Notes: generated by a model from the letters alone, not told the origin. Positions 20,125-29,062 are shown, counted from the first letter of the stretch. The stretch: 64,000 nt of DNA from Deltaproteobacteria bacterium (GCA_020633895.1 JACKCT010000014.1:1-64000), one strand, 5' to 3'. Numbers and translations: made by a program.

Positions 20125-21309
20125 TCATTGCCGATCGCGATCCGGTTCCTCGGCGTCGGTAAACGCCGCATGGGCGTGGCTGTCGTGAGGGCCCGAGCGG
20201 TCCTCGGCCAAACGGTCCATGAACACCCGCTCGAAAACCGCGTGCAGCGCCCGCGCGATATCGTCGACGGTCAGCGAATCCCGGTCCAGAATCGTCGCCA
20301 CCCCGCCTTCGAAGGGCGGCGATAATTCCACCGACAGTGGGTCGTCGGCCAACACGATCAGATACGGCCCCGCCGCCTTCCCGGACGAATCCCGAGCACG
20401 CCATTGGTCGATCGCCGGGCCGTCCGGCAGATCCTGCGCGGCGATGGCGCCTTCCACGCGCCCGTGGCGCAGGTATTCGCACGCCTCGTGTCCGGTACGT
20501 ACGCGCGTCGTCTCCACCCCGTCAAAGCTGTCGAGCACGCCGATTAATTCCCGCGCCCGTTCGTTGTCCGGCTCGATCACCAGCACCCGATGGGACAGAC
20601 GTCCGGGCTGTCCCAGGCGCATCTCGCTCATCACCTTGCGCGTTTGATAGCGATGCACGTTCTGAATGCGTTGGATGGTCTTGACGACGCGTTCGGCGGA
20701 AAAGCGGATCTTGTCCAGAACATCGCGGGTGGACTCGGAGAAGGACTCGTCGTCCATTTCCAGCAGTTCCAGAAAGCCGATCAGCCCGGTGAGCGGGTTG
20801 TTGACTTCATGAGCGGTGGTTCCGGCCATTTCCAATAGCACGCGCAGCCGTTCCTTTTCCAGCAACTCCACCTGCTGGTTGAGAATCGTCTGATTTTTCT
20901 GGCTCAGCAGATTTTCCAGAAGCTTGCGTTCGCCGGCGTAACGCACCGAACGACGCAGAACGACTTCGTTGAATGTCCCGCACACCAGATAGTCCTGCGC
21001 CCCCGCCTCGACCAAAGCGGCGGCCGCGGCCTCGTCGGCGTCGTCAAGCAGCGCGATAATCGGCGCCGCCGGGGCAACATGGCGAATCTTGGCGAAGGTT
21101 TGACGAGGGTGGGGACCGACGTGCCGTTCCGAAATGACGATCGCGTCCGGCTCGGGAACGCGGTTGAGCACGTCCAGCGCCGCGCGCAGATCGGCCGCAT
21201 GATCGAGATGCAAAGTTGGTGACAAACCGGTAGGTGGCGACGAACCGTAGACGGACTCAGCCCCTTGATCGTTTACGATCAACAGGCGGAGCAAGCGCGG
21301 CACGTCCAT
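20125..21309 (-). CDS. Degenerate receiver - DHp-like - receiver-like signalling protein (second of a tandem pair)
   Basis: About 394 residues from ATG 21309 (GTG 21318 is an alternative). The N-terminal domain (about 5-125) has the receiver fold pattern, but the phosphoacceptor Asp is replaced by Ser (AIVIS, about residue 60) and the conserved Lys by Cys (YLVCG). A coiled linker leads to a HisKA/DHp-like hairpin with TAHEVNNPLTG (about 165-175), the histidine-kinase H-box. No ATP-binding N, G1 or G2 motif follows. The last about 130 residues resemble another receiver without its Asp. It lies 106 bases downstream of, and is clearly paralogous to, the gene at 22582. It may be a dimer partner or phosphorelay accessory; the function is not established. 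Confidence 0.7.
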   Translation of the reverse strand: MDVPRLLRLLIVNDQGAESVYGSSPPTGLSPTLHLDHAADLRAALDVLNRVPEPDAIVISERHVGPHPRQTFAKIRHVAPAAPIIALLDDADEAAAAALVEAGAQDYLVCGTFNEVVLRRSVRYAGERKLLENLLSQKNQTILNQQVELLEKERLRVLLEMAGTTAHEVNNPLTGLIGFLELLEMDDESFSESTRDVLDKIRFSAERVVKTIQRIQNVHRYQTRKVMSEMRLGQPGRLSHRVLVIEPDNERARELIGVLDSFDGVETTRVRTGHEACEYLRHGRVEGAIAAQDLPDGPAIDQWRARDSSGKAAGPYLIVLADDPLSVELSPPFEGGVATILDRDSLTVDDIARALHAVFERVFMDRLAEDRSGPHDSHAHAAFTDAEEPDRDRQ

Positions 21310-21415
21310 AACAAGCACTCATCGTCGGATTCCGACACATTCATGTAAATTTTATGGCGATTTATTGGACCGGTCGACCCGAAACCGATCCGCAAACAGA
21401 GATATTTGCGGTAAA

Positions 21416-22582
21416 TTACCGACTTCCGTTCTTCGGAGACTCCGCCCGGGAATGCCCGTTGGCCGGAACGACGATCCCCACGCGGTCCATCTCCCGCTCC
21501 AGGCGAGTGCGTTCGAAGACCCGCTCCAAGGCGGTGTGCAGCGTGGTTTCGCTCAAGGTGTCCTTGGACAGGTAGGCCGCCACGCCATGCTCCAGCGAGT
21601 CGCGGCCGACGCTGTCGTTGGGATATTCGCGCACGATGATCGCGAAGGGACGCTGGTCGTCGGCGGCGACACGCCCGAACCAATTGACGGCCCAGCCGTC
21701 GGGCAGCACTTCCGAGGCAATGGCGGCGTCGTAGCGGTGATGCTGCAACAAAGCCAGGGCGGATCGCCCGTCGCGCACCCAATCGACGGTGCAGGCCGAA
21801 TCCCGTTCGATCAGATTGCGGATGCGCGTGGCCTGATGCACGTCCGCGTCGATGAGCAGAACCCGGCGGGAGTTGACGGTGGACAAGTCCATGATGCGCT
21901 TGCCGCCCACGTATTCCTTGGTGCGGTAGTGGTTGAGTTTCTCCACCTTGCGCACCCGAATGCGCATATCTTCCAGGCACTTTTCCATGTTCGCCAGCAA
22001 CTTGAGGGCCTCGCCGTCCAGGGGCGACTCGCCGTTTCGCAGCATTTCCAGATAGCCCACCATGCCGGTGATCGGCGAGTTGAGTTCATGGGCGGTGGAG
22101 GCGGCCATCTCGATCACCAGCCGGCGGCGCTCCTCTTCCAAAAGCTGCTCCTGCTGCTCCACGATGGTCTGCCGGGCCTGCTTGAGGCTGTTTTCCAATT
22201 GCTTGCGTTCGATGGCGTGGCTCAAGGAACGGCGAAGGGTTTTGACGTCGTACTCGCCCTTGACGATGTAGTCCTGGGCCCCGGATTTGATCGCGGTCAG
22301 GGCGACGCGATCATCGGACAGACCGGTCATCACCACGATCGGGATGAGCGGATAGTCCGCGGCGATGCGTTCGACGCCGGAAAGCTCAACGCTGTCGGGC
22401 AGGTCCAAGTCCATCAGAATCACGTCAAACGACTCGGAACCCAGGGCGTCAATAGCTTCGGTGAGGCTTTGGGTGACGTCCAAGCGATAAGTCGGGTTCT
22501 GACGGGGAGCGCCGAGCAAGCGCGTGAGGTGCATGATGTCGACTTGATCGTCTTCGATAACGAGGGCGCGAATCGAATCCAT
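21416..22582 (-). CDS. Receiver - DHp-like - pseudo-receiver signalling protein (first of a tandem pair)
   Basis: 388 residues from ATG 22582 with AAAGGA upstream; the extra upstream residues of the open frame are AT-rich leader. The N-terminal receiver (1-125) is intact: EDD acidic pair at 10-12, phosphoacceptor Asp58 (VILMDLDLP), and Lys108 (IVKG). A coiled coil (about 126-155) leads to a DHp-like hairpin with H-box STAHELNSPITG (His165). No HATPase domain follows; instead residues about 235-370 form a receiver-like domain with Ser in place of Asp. The order resembles a hybrid kinase with its catalytic ATPase removed. It may receive phosphate from another kinase and pass it through His165; that is inference. 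Confidence 0.78.
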   Translation of the reverse strand: MDSIRALVIEDDQVDIMHLTRLLGAPRQNPTYRLDVTQSLTEAIDALGSESFDVILMDLDLPDSVELSGVERIAADYPLIPIVVMTGLSDDRVALTAIKSGAQDYIVKGEYDVKTLRRSLSHAIERKQLENSLKQARQTIVEQQEQLLEEERRRLVIEMAASTAHELNSPITGMVGYLEMLRNGESPLDGEALKLLANMEKCLEDMRIRVRKVEKLNHYRTKEYVGGKRIMDLSTVNSRRVLLIDADVHQATRIRNLIERDSACTVDWVRDGRSALALLQHHRYDAAIASEVLPDGWAVNWFGRVAADDQRPFAIIVREYPNDSVGRDSLEHGVAAYLSKDTLSETTLHTALERVFERTRLEREMDRVGIVVPANGHSRAESPKNGSR

Positions 22583-23026
22583 CGGACGTCCTTTCGGTCG
22601 GAACTCCGTCGCCAATATACCTTCGCCGGAGCCTTTCTTTTCATTCAAATGTATCGTACGGAGCGAGGAACATATGTAGAATGTTTTTGGAGGGGTTGTC
22701 CACAAAAAACCGCCCAAAATTCCCTAAAAAATCCAATTGTTTCACGTATGTCCGTGCGTTTCACGGACAACCGCAAAAACTGTCGGGACATATTTTCACC
22801 ACGCGCAATTTTCGGCGCATTCATTCAAAATCCAATCGTCGCGCAGACACGAAGGCGGTCGACCCGTTCATACATTTGAATAAAATTCGACGCTTCGGAA
22901 AATCATGAACCTCAGTCGCAAAATCTCGACGCGACCGACGGCGGGGCGCTTCGCCTTGGCACGTTCGGCGAGTTTGTCTACCATCGACGCTCGAAAATTC
23001 ACGCGACCGGGCCGCGAAGGATCTCC
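22583..23026. other. AT-rich regulatory region with palindromes
   Basis: 444 bases without a gene, clearly richer in A/T than the flanks. It holds the divergent leaders of the REC-DHp gene (minus) and the alpha/beta hydrolase (plus). Two halves of a 12-base inverted repeat, ATTCAAATGTAT (22643-22654) and ATACATTTGAAT (22870-22881), enclose it. Between them is the palindrome at 22749-22769. No ORF here looks coding. Confidence 0.5.
22749..22769. promoter_or_regulatory. Perfect palindrome TGTCCGTG-N5-CACGGACA
   Basis: Two 8-base arms match exactly around CGTTT. GTTTCACG is also directly repeated (22739-22746 and 22758-22765). There is no T-run, so it looks more like a dimeric regulator site than a terminator. 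It lies about 170 bases upstream of the REC-DHp gene start and about 260 upstream of the hydrolase. Confidence 0.45.
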
Positions 23027-23827
23027 ATGATCGTCGAGCAGTTCACGACCACCGCCGCCGACGGCGTTCCGATTGTCGTCGCCCATTATCCGGTCGCCGG
23101 GTCCGCCGACACCGTCATCATCGCCCACGGGCTGCCCAACCCTTTTCGCCCTTCCAACGCCAAGGATACCGACCGGGGCTACGCCGGTTTGGCCGAACAG
23201 GTGGCCTCGGCGGGACACTCGGCGGCGATTTTCAACTTTCGGGGCACCGGCGAGTCCGGCGGCCATGTGCAGGTGGAGCGCTGGCCCGACGATCTGGCGG
23301 CCGTTTTGGACGCCTTGCAGGAACGCACGGGAAGGCGGCGTTTCGTGGTGGCGGGATTTTCGGCGGGAGGCAACGCGGCCATCCGTCTGGCGGCTCGGGA
23401 CGAGCGCGTCGCGGTCTTGATCGCCCTGGCGGCGCCGTCGAGTTTTCGCTTTCTGCCCTTGGACGCCGCCCACGAGGAGTTCTTTCAAGCCTACAAGGAC
23501 GCGGGACTGATCCGCCCCGGATTCGAAGGCGACGCCGAATCCTGGATCGCCGGTTTCGGCCAAGCCGACGCCCTGGACGCCATGGCCGGGTGCCGCGCCG
23601 AACGGGTGGTGCTGATCCACGGCCGGGCCGACGACACGGTGCCGGTGTCCGAAGCGCGCCTCCTGGCCGACGCCGCCGGACCCAAAGCCGAAACGATTTT
23701 GCTGGACGGCGTGGGGCACCGACTGCGTCGCGAGCCTCGGGCCGTGGCCGCGCTGATGGCGACCCTCGCCGCCCTGCCTCGGACCGAAAAGATGGAACGC
23801 TCCCCACAAAAAGACGGCGGGGGCTGA
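23027..23827 (+). CDS. Alpha/beta hydrolase
   Basis: 266 residues, AAGGA upstream of the ATG. It shows the alpha/beta-hydrolase fold: the HG oxyanion loop (AHGLPNPF, about 34-40), FRGTGES, the nucleophile elbow GFSAG with Ser112, the acid in HGRADDTVP (Asp202/203) and the base in GVGHRLRR (His231). These are the serine esterase/acyltransferase-like features of the family; the substrate is unknown. The C-terminal 15 residues are a polar tail. No lid-domain insertion is obvious. Confidence 0.85.
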   Translation: MIVEQFTTTAADGVPIVVAHYPVAGSADTVIIAHGLPNPFRPSNAKDTDRGYAGLAEQVASAGHSAAIFNFRGTGESGGHVQVERWPDDLAAVLDALQERTGRRRFVVAGFSAGGNAAIRLAARDERVAVLIALAAPSSFRFLPLDAAHEEFFQAYKDAGLIRPGFEGDAESWIAGFGQADALDAMAGCRAERVVLIHGRADDTVPVSEARLLADAAGPKAETILLDGVGHRLRREPRAVAALMATLAALPRTEKMERSPQKDGGG

Positions 23828-23835
23828 CAATAATA

Positions 23836-23853
23836 CTGGATTGACCGATCCAG
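23836..23853. promoter_or_regulatory. Candidate TetR operator upstream of the regulator gene
   Basis: The inverted repeat CTGGAT-TGACCG-ATCCAG overlaps a TTGACC -35-like hexamer (23841-23846), 55-70 bases before the TetR ATG. The position suits autorepression. No well-spaced -10 was found, so this is tentative. Confidence 0.4.
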
Positions 23854-23907
23854 ACCTTCTATACGCTATGATCAGGGGATAGGGACTAGAGCCGACAAGG
23901 AGGCGAC

Positions 23908-24501
23908 ATGTCGCCCAGATCGAAAAGCTTTGACGTCAACGACGCTCTTTCCAGAGCGGTGGACGTTTTTTGGGAACAGGGATACGAAGGCGCGTCGATG
24001 CAGGACCTGCTCGAACGCATGGGCATCAGCCGCCAGAGCCTGTACGACACCTTCGGCGACAAACGCCGCCTGTTCCTGTCGTCCCTCCAATATTACATGG
24101 ACGAGTACGCGAGCATGGTCTACTCCGAACTGGAGGCGCCCGGCGCGTCCATGGACGCCATCCGCAATTTCGCCCAGCACGCCATCGAATCCGCCGACTC
24201 CCAGGTGGCCCACCGGGCCTGCTTGATGGTCAACACGGTCATGGAGTTCGGGCGCAAGGACGAGGACGTGGCGGCCATGGTTCAGGCCCACCAGCGGCGC
24301 ACCGTCGCGGCCTACGCCAACGCCCTGACCGGCGCCAAGGCGGCGGGGCAGATCGACGCCGACGCGGACATCGAAAGCCTGGCGCTGTTCATGACCGCCA
24401 ACGGCCTGGGCACGCTGGTCATGCTCAAGAGCGGAGCAAGCGCCGAGGACATTCGCCGCCAGCTCGGCACCGCGCTGAGTTTCATCGAACGCACCGAATA
24501 G
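23908..24501 (+). CDS. TetR/AcrR-family transcriptional regulator
   Basis: 197 residues with AAGGAGG before the ATG. The N-terminal helix-turn-helix (about 10-57) carries the usual pattern: ALSRAVDVFWEQGYEGASMQDLLERMGISRQSLY and then a DK anchor (split here: the recognition helix is GISRQSLYDTF). The C-terminal helical ligand domain resembles TetR members with a C-terminal CxxVN..EF pattern. A palindrome lies just upstream. It is followed after 98 bases, same strand, by the haloalkane dehalogenase, suggesting it controls itself and that gene in response to a small hydrophobic ligand. Confidence 0.9.
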   Translation: MSPRSKSFDVNDALSRAVDVFWEQGYEGASMQDLLERMGISRQSLYDTFGDKRRLFLSSLQYYMDEYASMVYSELEAPGASMDAIRNFAQHAIESADSQVAHRACLMVNTVMEFGRKDEDVAAMVQAHQRRTVAAYANALTGAKAAGQIDADADIESLALFMTANGLGTLVMLKSGASAEDIRRQLGTALSFIERTE

Positions 24502-24599
24502 CCCCTCGCATTAACGTTAGACATTCGCGACAAGTCGCCGTCATAATACGCGCATCAATTTAACCCGGCCTGAACGTTATCGCGCGACAAGGAGCGACC

Positions 24600-25523
24600 A
24601 TGTCCGAATCCACGTCCACGCCCATGCCAACACCCATGGAAGACGGCAAGCCCATTTCGCCGGACTTTCCCTTCGAGTCGAAATTCGTCGAGGTGCACGG
24701 ATCGAAGATGCACTATGTGGAGCAAGGCGCGGGCGACCCGGTGCTGTTCCTGCACGGCAATCCGACCTCGTCCTATCTGTGGCGCAATATCCTGCCGTAC
24801 GCCGCCGAGCACGGGCGGGCGATCGCGGTGGACCTGATCGGCATGGGCAAGTCGGACAAACCGGAGATCGAGTATCGCTTCGTCGACCACGTGAAATACC
24901 TGGACGGCTTCATCGAGGCGCTGGGGCTCACGAACATCACGCTGGTCATTCACGACTGGGGCTCGGCGCTGGGATTCCATTACGCCCATCGCAACGAAGG
25001 CAACGTGAAAGGCATCGCGTTCATGGAAGCGATCGTGATGGCCATCCCGAGCTGGGACGTGTTCCCGCCGGACATCCGCCCCTTTTTCGAGACATTCCGC
25101 GACCCGGTCGCCGGTCGGGAGCAGATCATCGGCCGGAACGCCTTCATCGAACGGGCCCTGCCCGGCGCCGTTTTGCGCGGCCTGACCGACGCGGAGATGG
25201 AACACTACCGCGCCCCCTACCTGGACCCGCCGAGCCGGGAGCCGCTGTTTCGCTGGCCCAATGAAATCCCCATCGAGGGCGAACCGGCGGACGTCGCCGA
25301 GATCGTCAACGCCTACAACGTTTGGCTGCAACAGACCGAGTTGCCCAAACTGCTTCTCTATGTGCACCCCGGGTCCATCCTCCTGGCGCCGCTGGTGCAG
25401 TGGTGCCAGGCCTCGATAAAGAATCTGCAGTGCCTCGACCTGGGCCCGGGACTGCATTTCATTCAGGAGGACCACCCCCACGCCATCGGCGAAGCCCTAT
25501 CCAAATGGATGCAAACCTTGTAA
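24600..25523 (+). CDS. Haloalkane dehalogenase
   Basis: 307 residues with AAGGAG before the ATG. Haloalkane dehalogenases hydrolyse carbon-halogen bonds in the cytoplasm, yielding an alcohol and a halide. Catalytic features match the HLD-II (DhaA/LinB-like) group: HGNPTSSYLWRN with halide-binding Asn54, nucleophile Asp119 followed by Trp120 in VIHDWGS, catalytic Glu143 in FMEAI, and base His286 in GLHFIQEDHP. The whole triad is present, so it is probably active. The substrate may be a natural halogenated compound or a lipid derivative. Epoxide hydrolase is less likely, because the halide-binding Asn/Trp pair is kept. Confidence 0.9.
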   Translation: MSESTSTPMPTPMEDGKPISPDFPFESKFVEVHGSKMHYVEQGAGDPVLFLHGNPTSSYLWRNILPYAAEHGRAIAVDLIGMGKSDKPEIEYRFVDHVKYLDGFIEALGLTNITLVIHDWGSALGFHYAHRNEGNVKGIAFMEAIVMAIPSWDVFPPDIRPFFETFRDPVAGREQIIGRNAFIERALPGAVLRGLTDAEMEHYRAPYLDPPSREPLFRWPNEIPIEGEPADVAEIVNAYNVWLQQTELPKLLLYVHPGSILLAPLVQWCQASIKNLQCLDLGPGLHFIQEDHPHAIGEALSKWMQTL

Positions 25524-25578
25524 GATCCCCAGGATTGATGGGGCACCCGAGAAATTCGGGAAGCGAGAGGAGAGGAAA

Positions 25579-25605
25579 GAGCGAGGCGCAAGCCCCGCTC
25601 TTTTT
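25579..25605 (+). terminator. Rho-independent terminator after the dehalogenase
   Basis: AGAGCG.GG pairs with CC.CGCTCT around a CGCAAG loop and is followed by TTTTT, about 55 bases past the dehalogenase stop. Confidence 0.75.
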
Positions 25606-25726
25606 AGTTGGAGCGCGGCGAAATTTGCGGACGTCGTCGCGCGCGGCGCCTTGCCTTTCCCGAAAAATATCGAGAGGATAGGCGCCAACCACACAATCGA
25701 CGCCGAATTCGGCGGGGAACGAAACG

Positions 25727-26503
25727 ATGGGATACTTGCGGGCCCTTACGGCGATTTTGTTTTTGGCGACGGCGGTCCTGGTGGGCGGCACGGCTTGCGA
25801 GGACGACGGCACCGGCGCGGTCGGCCCCAGTCCGGTGCGCACCGGCGGACAGATCACGGCGCCCGTGCACTCGAAGTTCGACATGACCTCGGACGCGGGA
25901 TTCTTCGACGCCCCGGCGCCCAGCGTTCAGATGCGCGCCGCCGACGGGTCCATCCGCGACGACCTCTATCCCGAACCGGACACCAACGCCCTGGTCCAGG
26001 ACTACCTGGATGCCGCGGACGCGAGCACGGACGGCTTCCCGATCGCGGCGGCGGTGTACCTGCCTTTCGAGGATGCGATCAATTCGACGCGCCTGCCCGC
26101 GACCCCGGCGGATTCCCAGTCCGAAAGCGCGACCGCGTACCTGGTCAATGTGGATTCGGCTTCGGCCCGATACGGCGAGCGTCTGGCGGTGGACGTGGTC
26201 TGGCAGGCGGCGGCGACCGACACGACTCCGGCGAATTTGCTGACGCTCACGCCCGCGGCCGGTAGCTCAATGGAGGCGGGGGCGATCTACGCGGCGGTGG
26301 TGCTCTCCGAGGTGGGCGGCGCGGACGACCGGGGCCTTTCGCCTTCGCTCAACCTGGCGACAATGCGCGACGGCGGCGTACCGACCGGCGCTTACGGCGA
26401 GGTGAACGCGGAGATTTTCGAGAATCTCTGGGCGTACGCCGAGGACTTCGGCGTCGACGCGGACGGCATCGCGGCGGCGACGGTTTTCCCCACCGCCCCT
26501 TAA
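25727..26503 (+). CDS. Lipoprotein of unknown function, possibly C-terminally truncated
   Basis: 258 residues. A signal peptide ends at Cys24 (GGTAC), followed by EDDG and a flexible Gly/Pro segment. The rest is beta-rich with repeated hydrophobic patterns (AAAVYLPFEDAI, SATAYLVNVDS, NLLTLTPAAGSS, AIYAAVVLSE). It ends in ATVFPTAP just where related two-domain secreted hydrolase-like proteins would continue, so it may be a shortened relative. This is an impression, not a match. It lies alone between a terminator and a convergent gene. No catalytic motif was seen. Confidence 0.6.
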   Translation: MGYLRALTAILFLATAVLVGGTACEDDGTGAVGPSPVRTGGQITAPVHSKFDMTSDAGFFDAPAPSVQMRAADGSIRDDLYPEPDTNALVQDYLDAADASTDGFPIAAAVYLPFEDAINSTRLPATPADSQSESATAYLVNVDSASARYGERLAVDVVWQAAATDTTPANLLTLTPAAGSSMEAGAIYAAVVLSEVGGADDRGLSPSLNLATMRDGGVPTGAYGEVNAEIFENLWAYAEDFGVDADGIAAATVFPTAP

Positions 26504-26534
26504 CCGAAATTATCGACCCGGCCTTGCCTTGCGC

Positions 26535-28505
26535 CTAGGCCTCGGCGGCGGCCTTCGCGGCGATCCGGCCGTGTTTGAGGTTTAGATCCAGCGCCACGCG
26601 CTCCTGCGCCGATTCGAGAATAGCGCCGAGCAGATCAGCGTAACGCATCCCGGCGAAACCCGCCATCAGGTTCAGCTTGCCGTCCCAGCACCAGCCCGGA
26701 TTCGGGTTGACTTCCAGCAGCTTCACCGTGCCCTGCGAGTCGGCCCGGAAGTCAAACCGCGCATAGTCGCGACACCCCAGGCGCTCGAACAGGAGCATGG
26801 AGTAATCCACGAGCTTGCGTTGCGTGTCTTCGTCCAGGACGGCTTGCTTGTACGAGATGTCCGTCCAATAGGGCGAGTCGGGCAGCCACTTGGATTCGTA
26901 GGACAGGATCGGCGTCAGCCCCTCGGGCAGCTTGGAATAGTCGACCTCCAGCACCGGCAACGCGATGAAGCGCTGGCCCGGATTGCCGATCAGGCCCACC
27001 GAATACTCCCCGCCTTCCAGGTATTCCTGCACCAGCAGCGCCCGCCCGGCCAGCTCGTGGCGTAATTTTTCCAGATAGGCCATGAACTCATCCATCGAAC
27101 GCACCACCGCGTCCTTGGTGATGCCCAGGGACGAGTCGCCGGTGTTCGGCTTGACCAGCGCCGGGAACACCGAGGGCAGATGGGCGGCCGAGTCATTGGG
27201 ATCGAAGTAGGTCTCCATGGGCACCGGCACATCGATGCTCTGGGCGATGGCGGCCACGTGGGACTTGTTGTAGCAGAGGGCCAGGCACGCCGGGCCGCCG
27301 CCGGTGTAGGGAATGCCCATCATCTCCAGCGTCGCCGGCACGTGCAGTTCCATGAACGCGTCGTTCATGTAGCCTTCGTCGCACAGGTTGAGCACGAAGT
27401 GGGGAGGCGCGTGCCGCAGGTCGTGCACCAGGGTGTCGTGACGGTCCAGGAATTGGAAGCGATAGCCCGGCAGTTCCGCCAACGCGTGCTTGAGGCGGTT
27501 GATCGTCTCGAAGTCCTCTTCGTTGAATTTGCCGCCCTTCTTGACCATGTCCGGCAACGTGGCGTCGCCCATGACCACCGTCACCTGGGGGAACAGCGGT
27601 CCCTTGGGCGCGGCCTTGGCGGCCTTTCGCGGCGCCGTGGCGATGACCAGGAAGCGATGCTCCATCATGCCCAGGTCCTGCCCCCGCGTGGATTCGGCCT
27701 TCATCGGATCGCCGAAACGCACTTGCTCGAACCCGACCTGGGTGAGCAATTCCTGGATGCCGTCCCGGGTGTAAAGGCGCTCGGCGTAGAATTGGTCGGC
27801 CACCACGCCCTTCTCGGCATGCACCACCACCTCGCGGGTGATCAGCCGCCGCCCGTCCTTGGCCAGCGACCGCTCGCGACATACGAAGTAATCCTGGTCG
27901 ATCCACTCCCACGACCGGGGCTGAAAATGCTCGGCCATCCAGCCGCCGTCCACCAGGTCCAGCACGATCGTGCCCTTGGAGACCAGGGCGTTCTTGACCG
28001 CCGCCAACACCTGGGCGTCGTCGTCCTCGTGTTCGAAATAGCCGAAGGAGTTGCCCATCAGAAGCGCGCCGTGGAAGCCCTCGTCCGGGAAGCGGAACTT
28101 GCGGGCGTCCCCTTCGTGAAAGGAGACCTGCAAATGCGTGTCCTTGGCGCGGCGCTTGGCCAGGCGGACCAGGTAGCGCGAGCGGTCCAGGCCCAACACG
28201 TGGGTGTAACCCCGGCGCGCCAGTTCCAGCGAGTGCCGCCCCTGGCCGCAGCAAAGGTCCAGGATGCGGTCGTTTTGCTCAAAGCGCGTCGACGAAAGGA
28301 CCCAGTCGATCTCCTTGACCGTGTTCACGTCGTTTTCCACGACGTCCCCGTCGGTCTTCAAGTACAGGGAATTAAAGAGAGTTCGCCACCAGTCGGCCGG
28401 CAGGTGCCGTTCCAGATCGGCAATCGGCCCCAGGGATCGGGGGCGCGGTTTTTTCGCGGCGGCGGACTTGTCGGAGGACGGAGCGGGACGGCGGTCGTTC
28501 GCCAT
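26535..28505 (-). CDS. SAM-dependent methyltransferase fused to a D-Ala-D-Ala ligase-like ATP-grasp domain
   Basis: 656 residues. After a basic Ser/Pro/Lys-rich start, residues about 35-295 form a class I methyltransferase with motif I DLCCGQGRH (83-91) and an acidic motif II region (GLDRS). Residues about 310-640 form an ATP-grasp domain like D-alanine-D-alanine ligase: NLCDEG, the PALVKPNTGDSSLGI ATP-binding block, QEYLEGGEYSVGL, and the metal-binding ARFDFRA and LLEVNPNPG motifs. The ligase half would activate a carboxylate as acyl-phosphate and join it to an amine. The methyltransferase half could modify the substrate or product. Both halves look intact. It stands alone in a gap of repeats, and the substrate is unknown. 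Confidence 0.82.
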   Translation of the reverse strand: MANDRRPAPSSDKSAAAKKPRPRSLGPIADLERHLPADWWRTLFNSLYLKTDGDVVENDVNTVKEIDWVLSSTRFEQNDRILDLCCGQGRHSLELARRGYTHVLGLDRSRYLVRLAKRRAKDTHLQVSFHEGDARKFRFPDEGFHGALLMGNSFGYFEHEDDDAQVLAAVKNALVSKGTIVLDLVDGGWMAEHFQPRSWEWIDQDYFVCRERSLAKDGRRLITREVVVHAEKGVVADQFYAERLYTRDGIQELLTQVGFEQVRFGDPMKAESTRGQDLGMMEHRFLVIATAPRKAAKAAPKGPLFPQVTVVMGDATLPDMVKKGGKFNEEDFETINRLKHALAELPGYRFQFLDRHDTLVHDLRHAPPHFVLNLCDEGYMNDAFMELHVPATLEMMGIPYTGGGPACLALCYNKSHVAAIAQSIDVPVPMETYFDPNDSAAHLPSVFPALVKPNTGDSSLGITKDAVVRSMDEFMAYLEKLRHELAGRALLVQEYLEGGEYSVGLIGNPGQRFIALPVLEVDYSKLPEGLTPILSYESKWLPDSPYWTDISYKQAVLDEDTQRKLVDYSMLLFERLGCRDYARFDFRADSQGTVKLLEVNPNPGWCWDGKLNLMAGFAGMRYADLLGAILESAQERVALDLNLKHGRIAAKAAAEA

Positions 28506-29062
28506 TTTTACGGCCCTCGAAAATGCTTCTTCGCAACAACGAAGAGCGCGCGATATCTAATTCCGAGGCCCACGATAGTCAAGACGAAAATGACCATGCA
28601 CGTGAAATAATTTGTGGCGTAGCCGCCACGGACGGGCGGATGCTGGGAGCAGCCTGCACGCTGTCGCGTAGGTTGAACCAACCACGGTGGAAGTGGCTTC
28701 GCTCCGGCCTTGATGAAATGCTTGTCATCCCGAACGCAGTGAGGGATCTCTCGTGCGTTGTTGGAGACGACTGCGCCCCATCAGAGCCCCAAGCGTTAGC
28801 GCGGGGTCGTCGAGCCTTTCGAGTCCGCAATTTGCGTTCAACGCAGATCGATTTGGGTCGATCCGCTCAACAACCCCTCCCTGATCCTCCTTCGCCAAGG
28901 CTACGGCGGACAAGCAGGTCAGGGCTCCGTTTGGACGTAACCTCAAGGATGACCACGTTCGAATTTGACCGTGGCTCTGACGCGTCGCAATGCACACCTT
29001 CCCTCGAACTTCGTTCTCGTGAAAATGTGGCACCCACGATGCTCGTAACTTCCTCGCCCCTC
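28506..29062. repeat. Repeat-filled intergenic region
   Basis: 557 bases without a gene. It contains a CATCCCGAACGCAGTGAGGGATCTC copy (about 28726-28751), a variant of the CCTTCGCG..CTCAGGATGAC family. A CAGAGCC arm starts at 28782, and its distant inverse GGCTCTG lies at 28973-28979. Between them is CCTTCGCCAAGGCTACGGCGGACAAGCAGGTCAG, the motif also seen near 12320. The part from 28570 to 28725 shows nothing recognisable. Confidence 0.65.
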
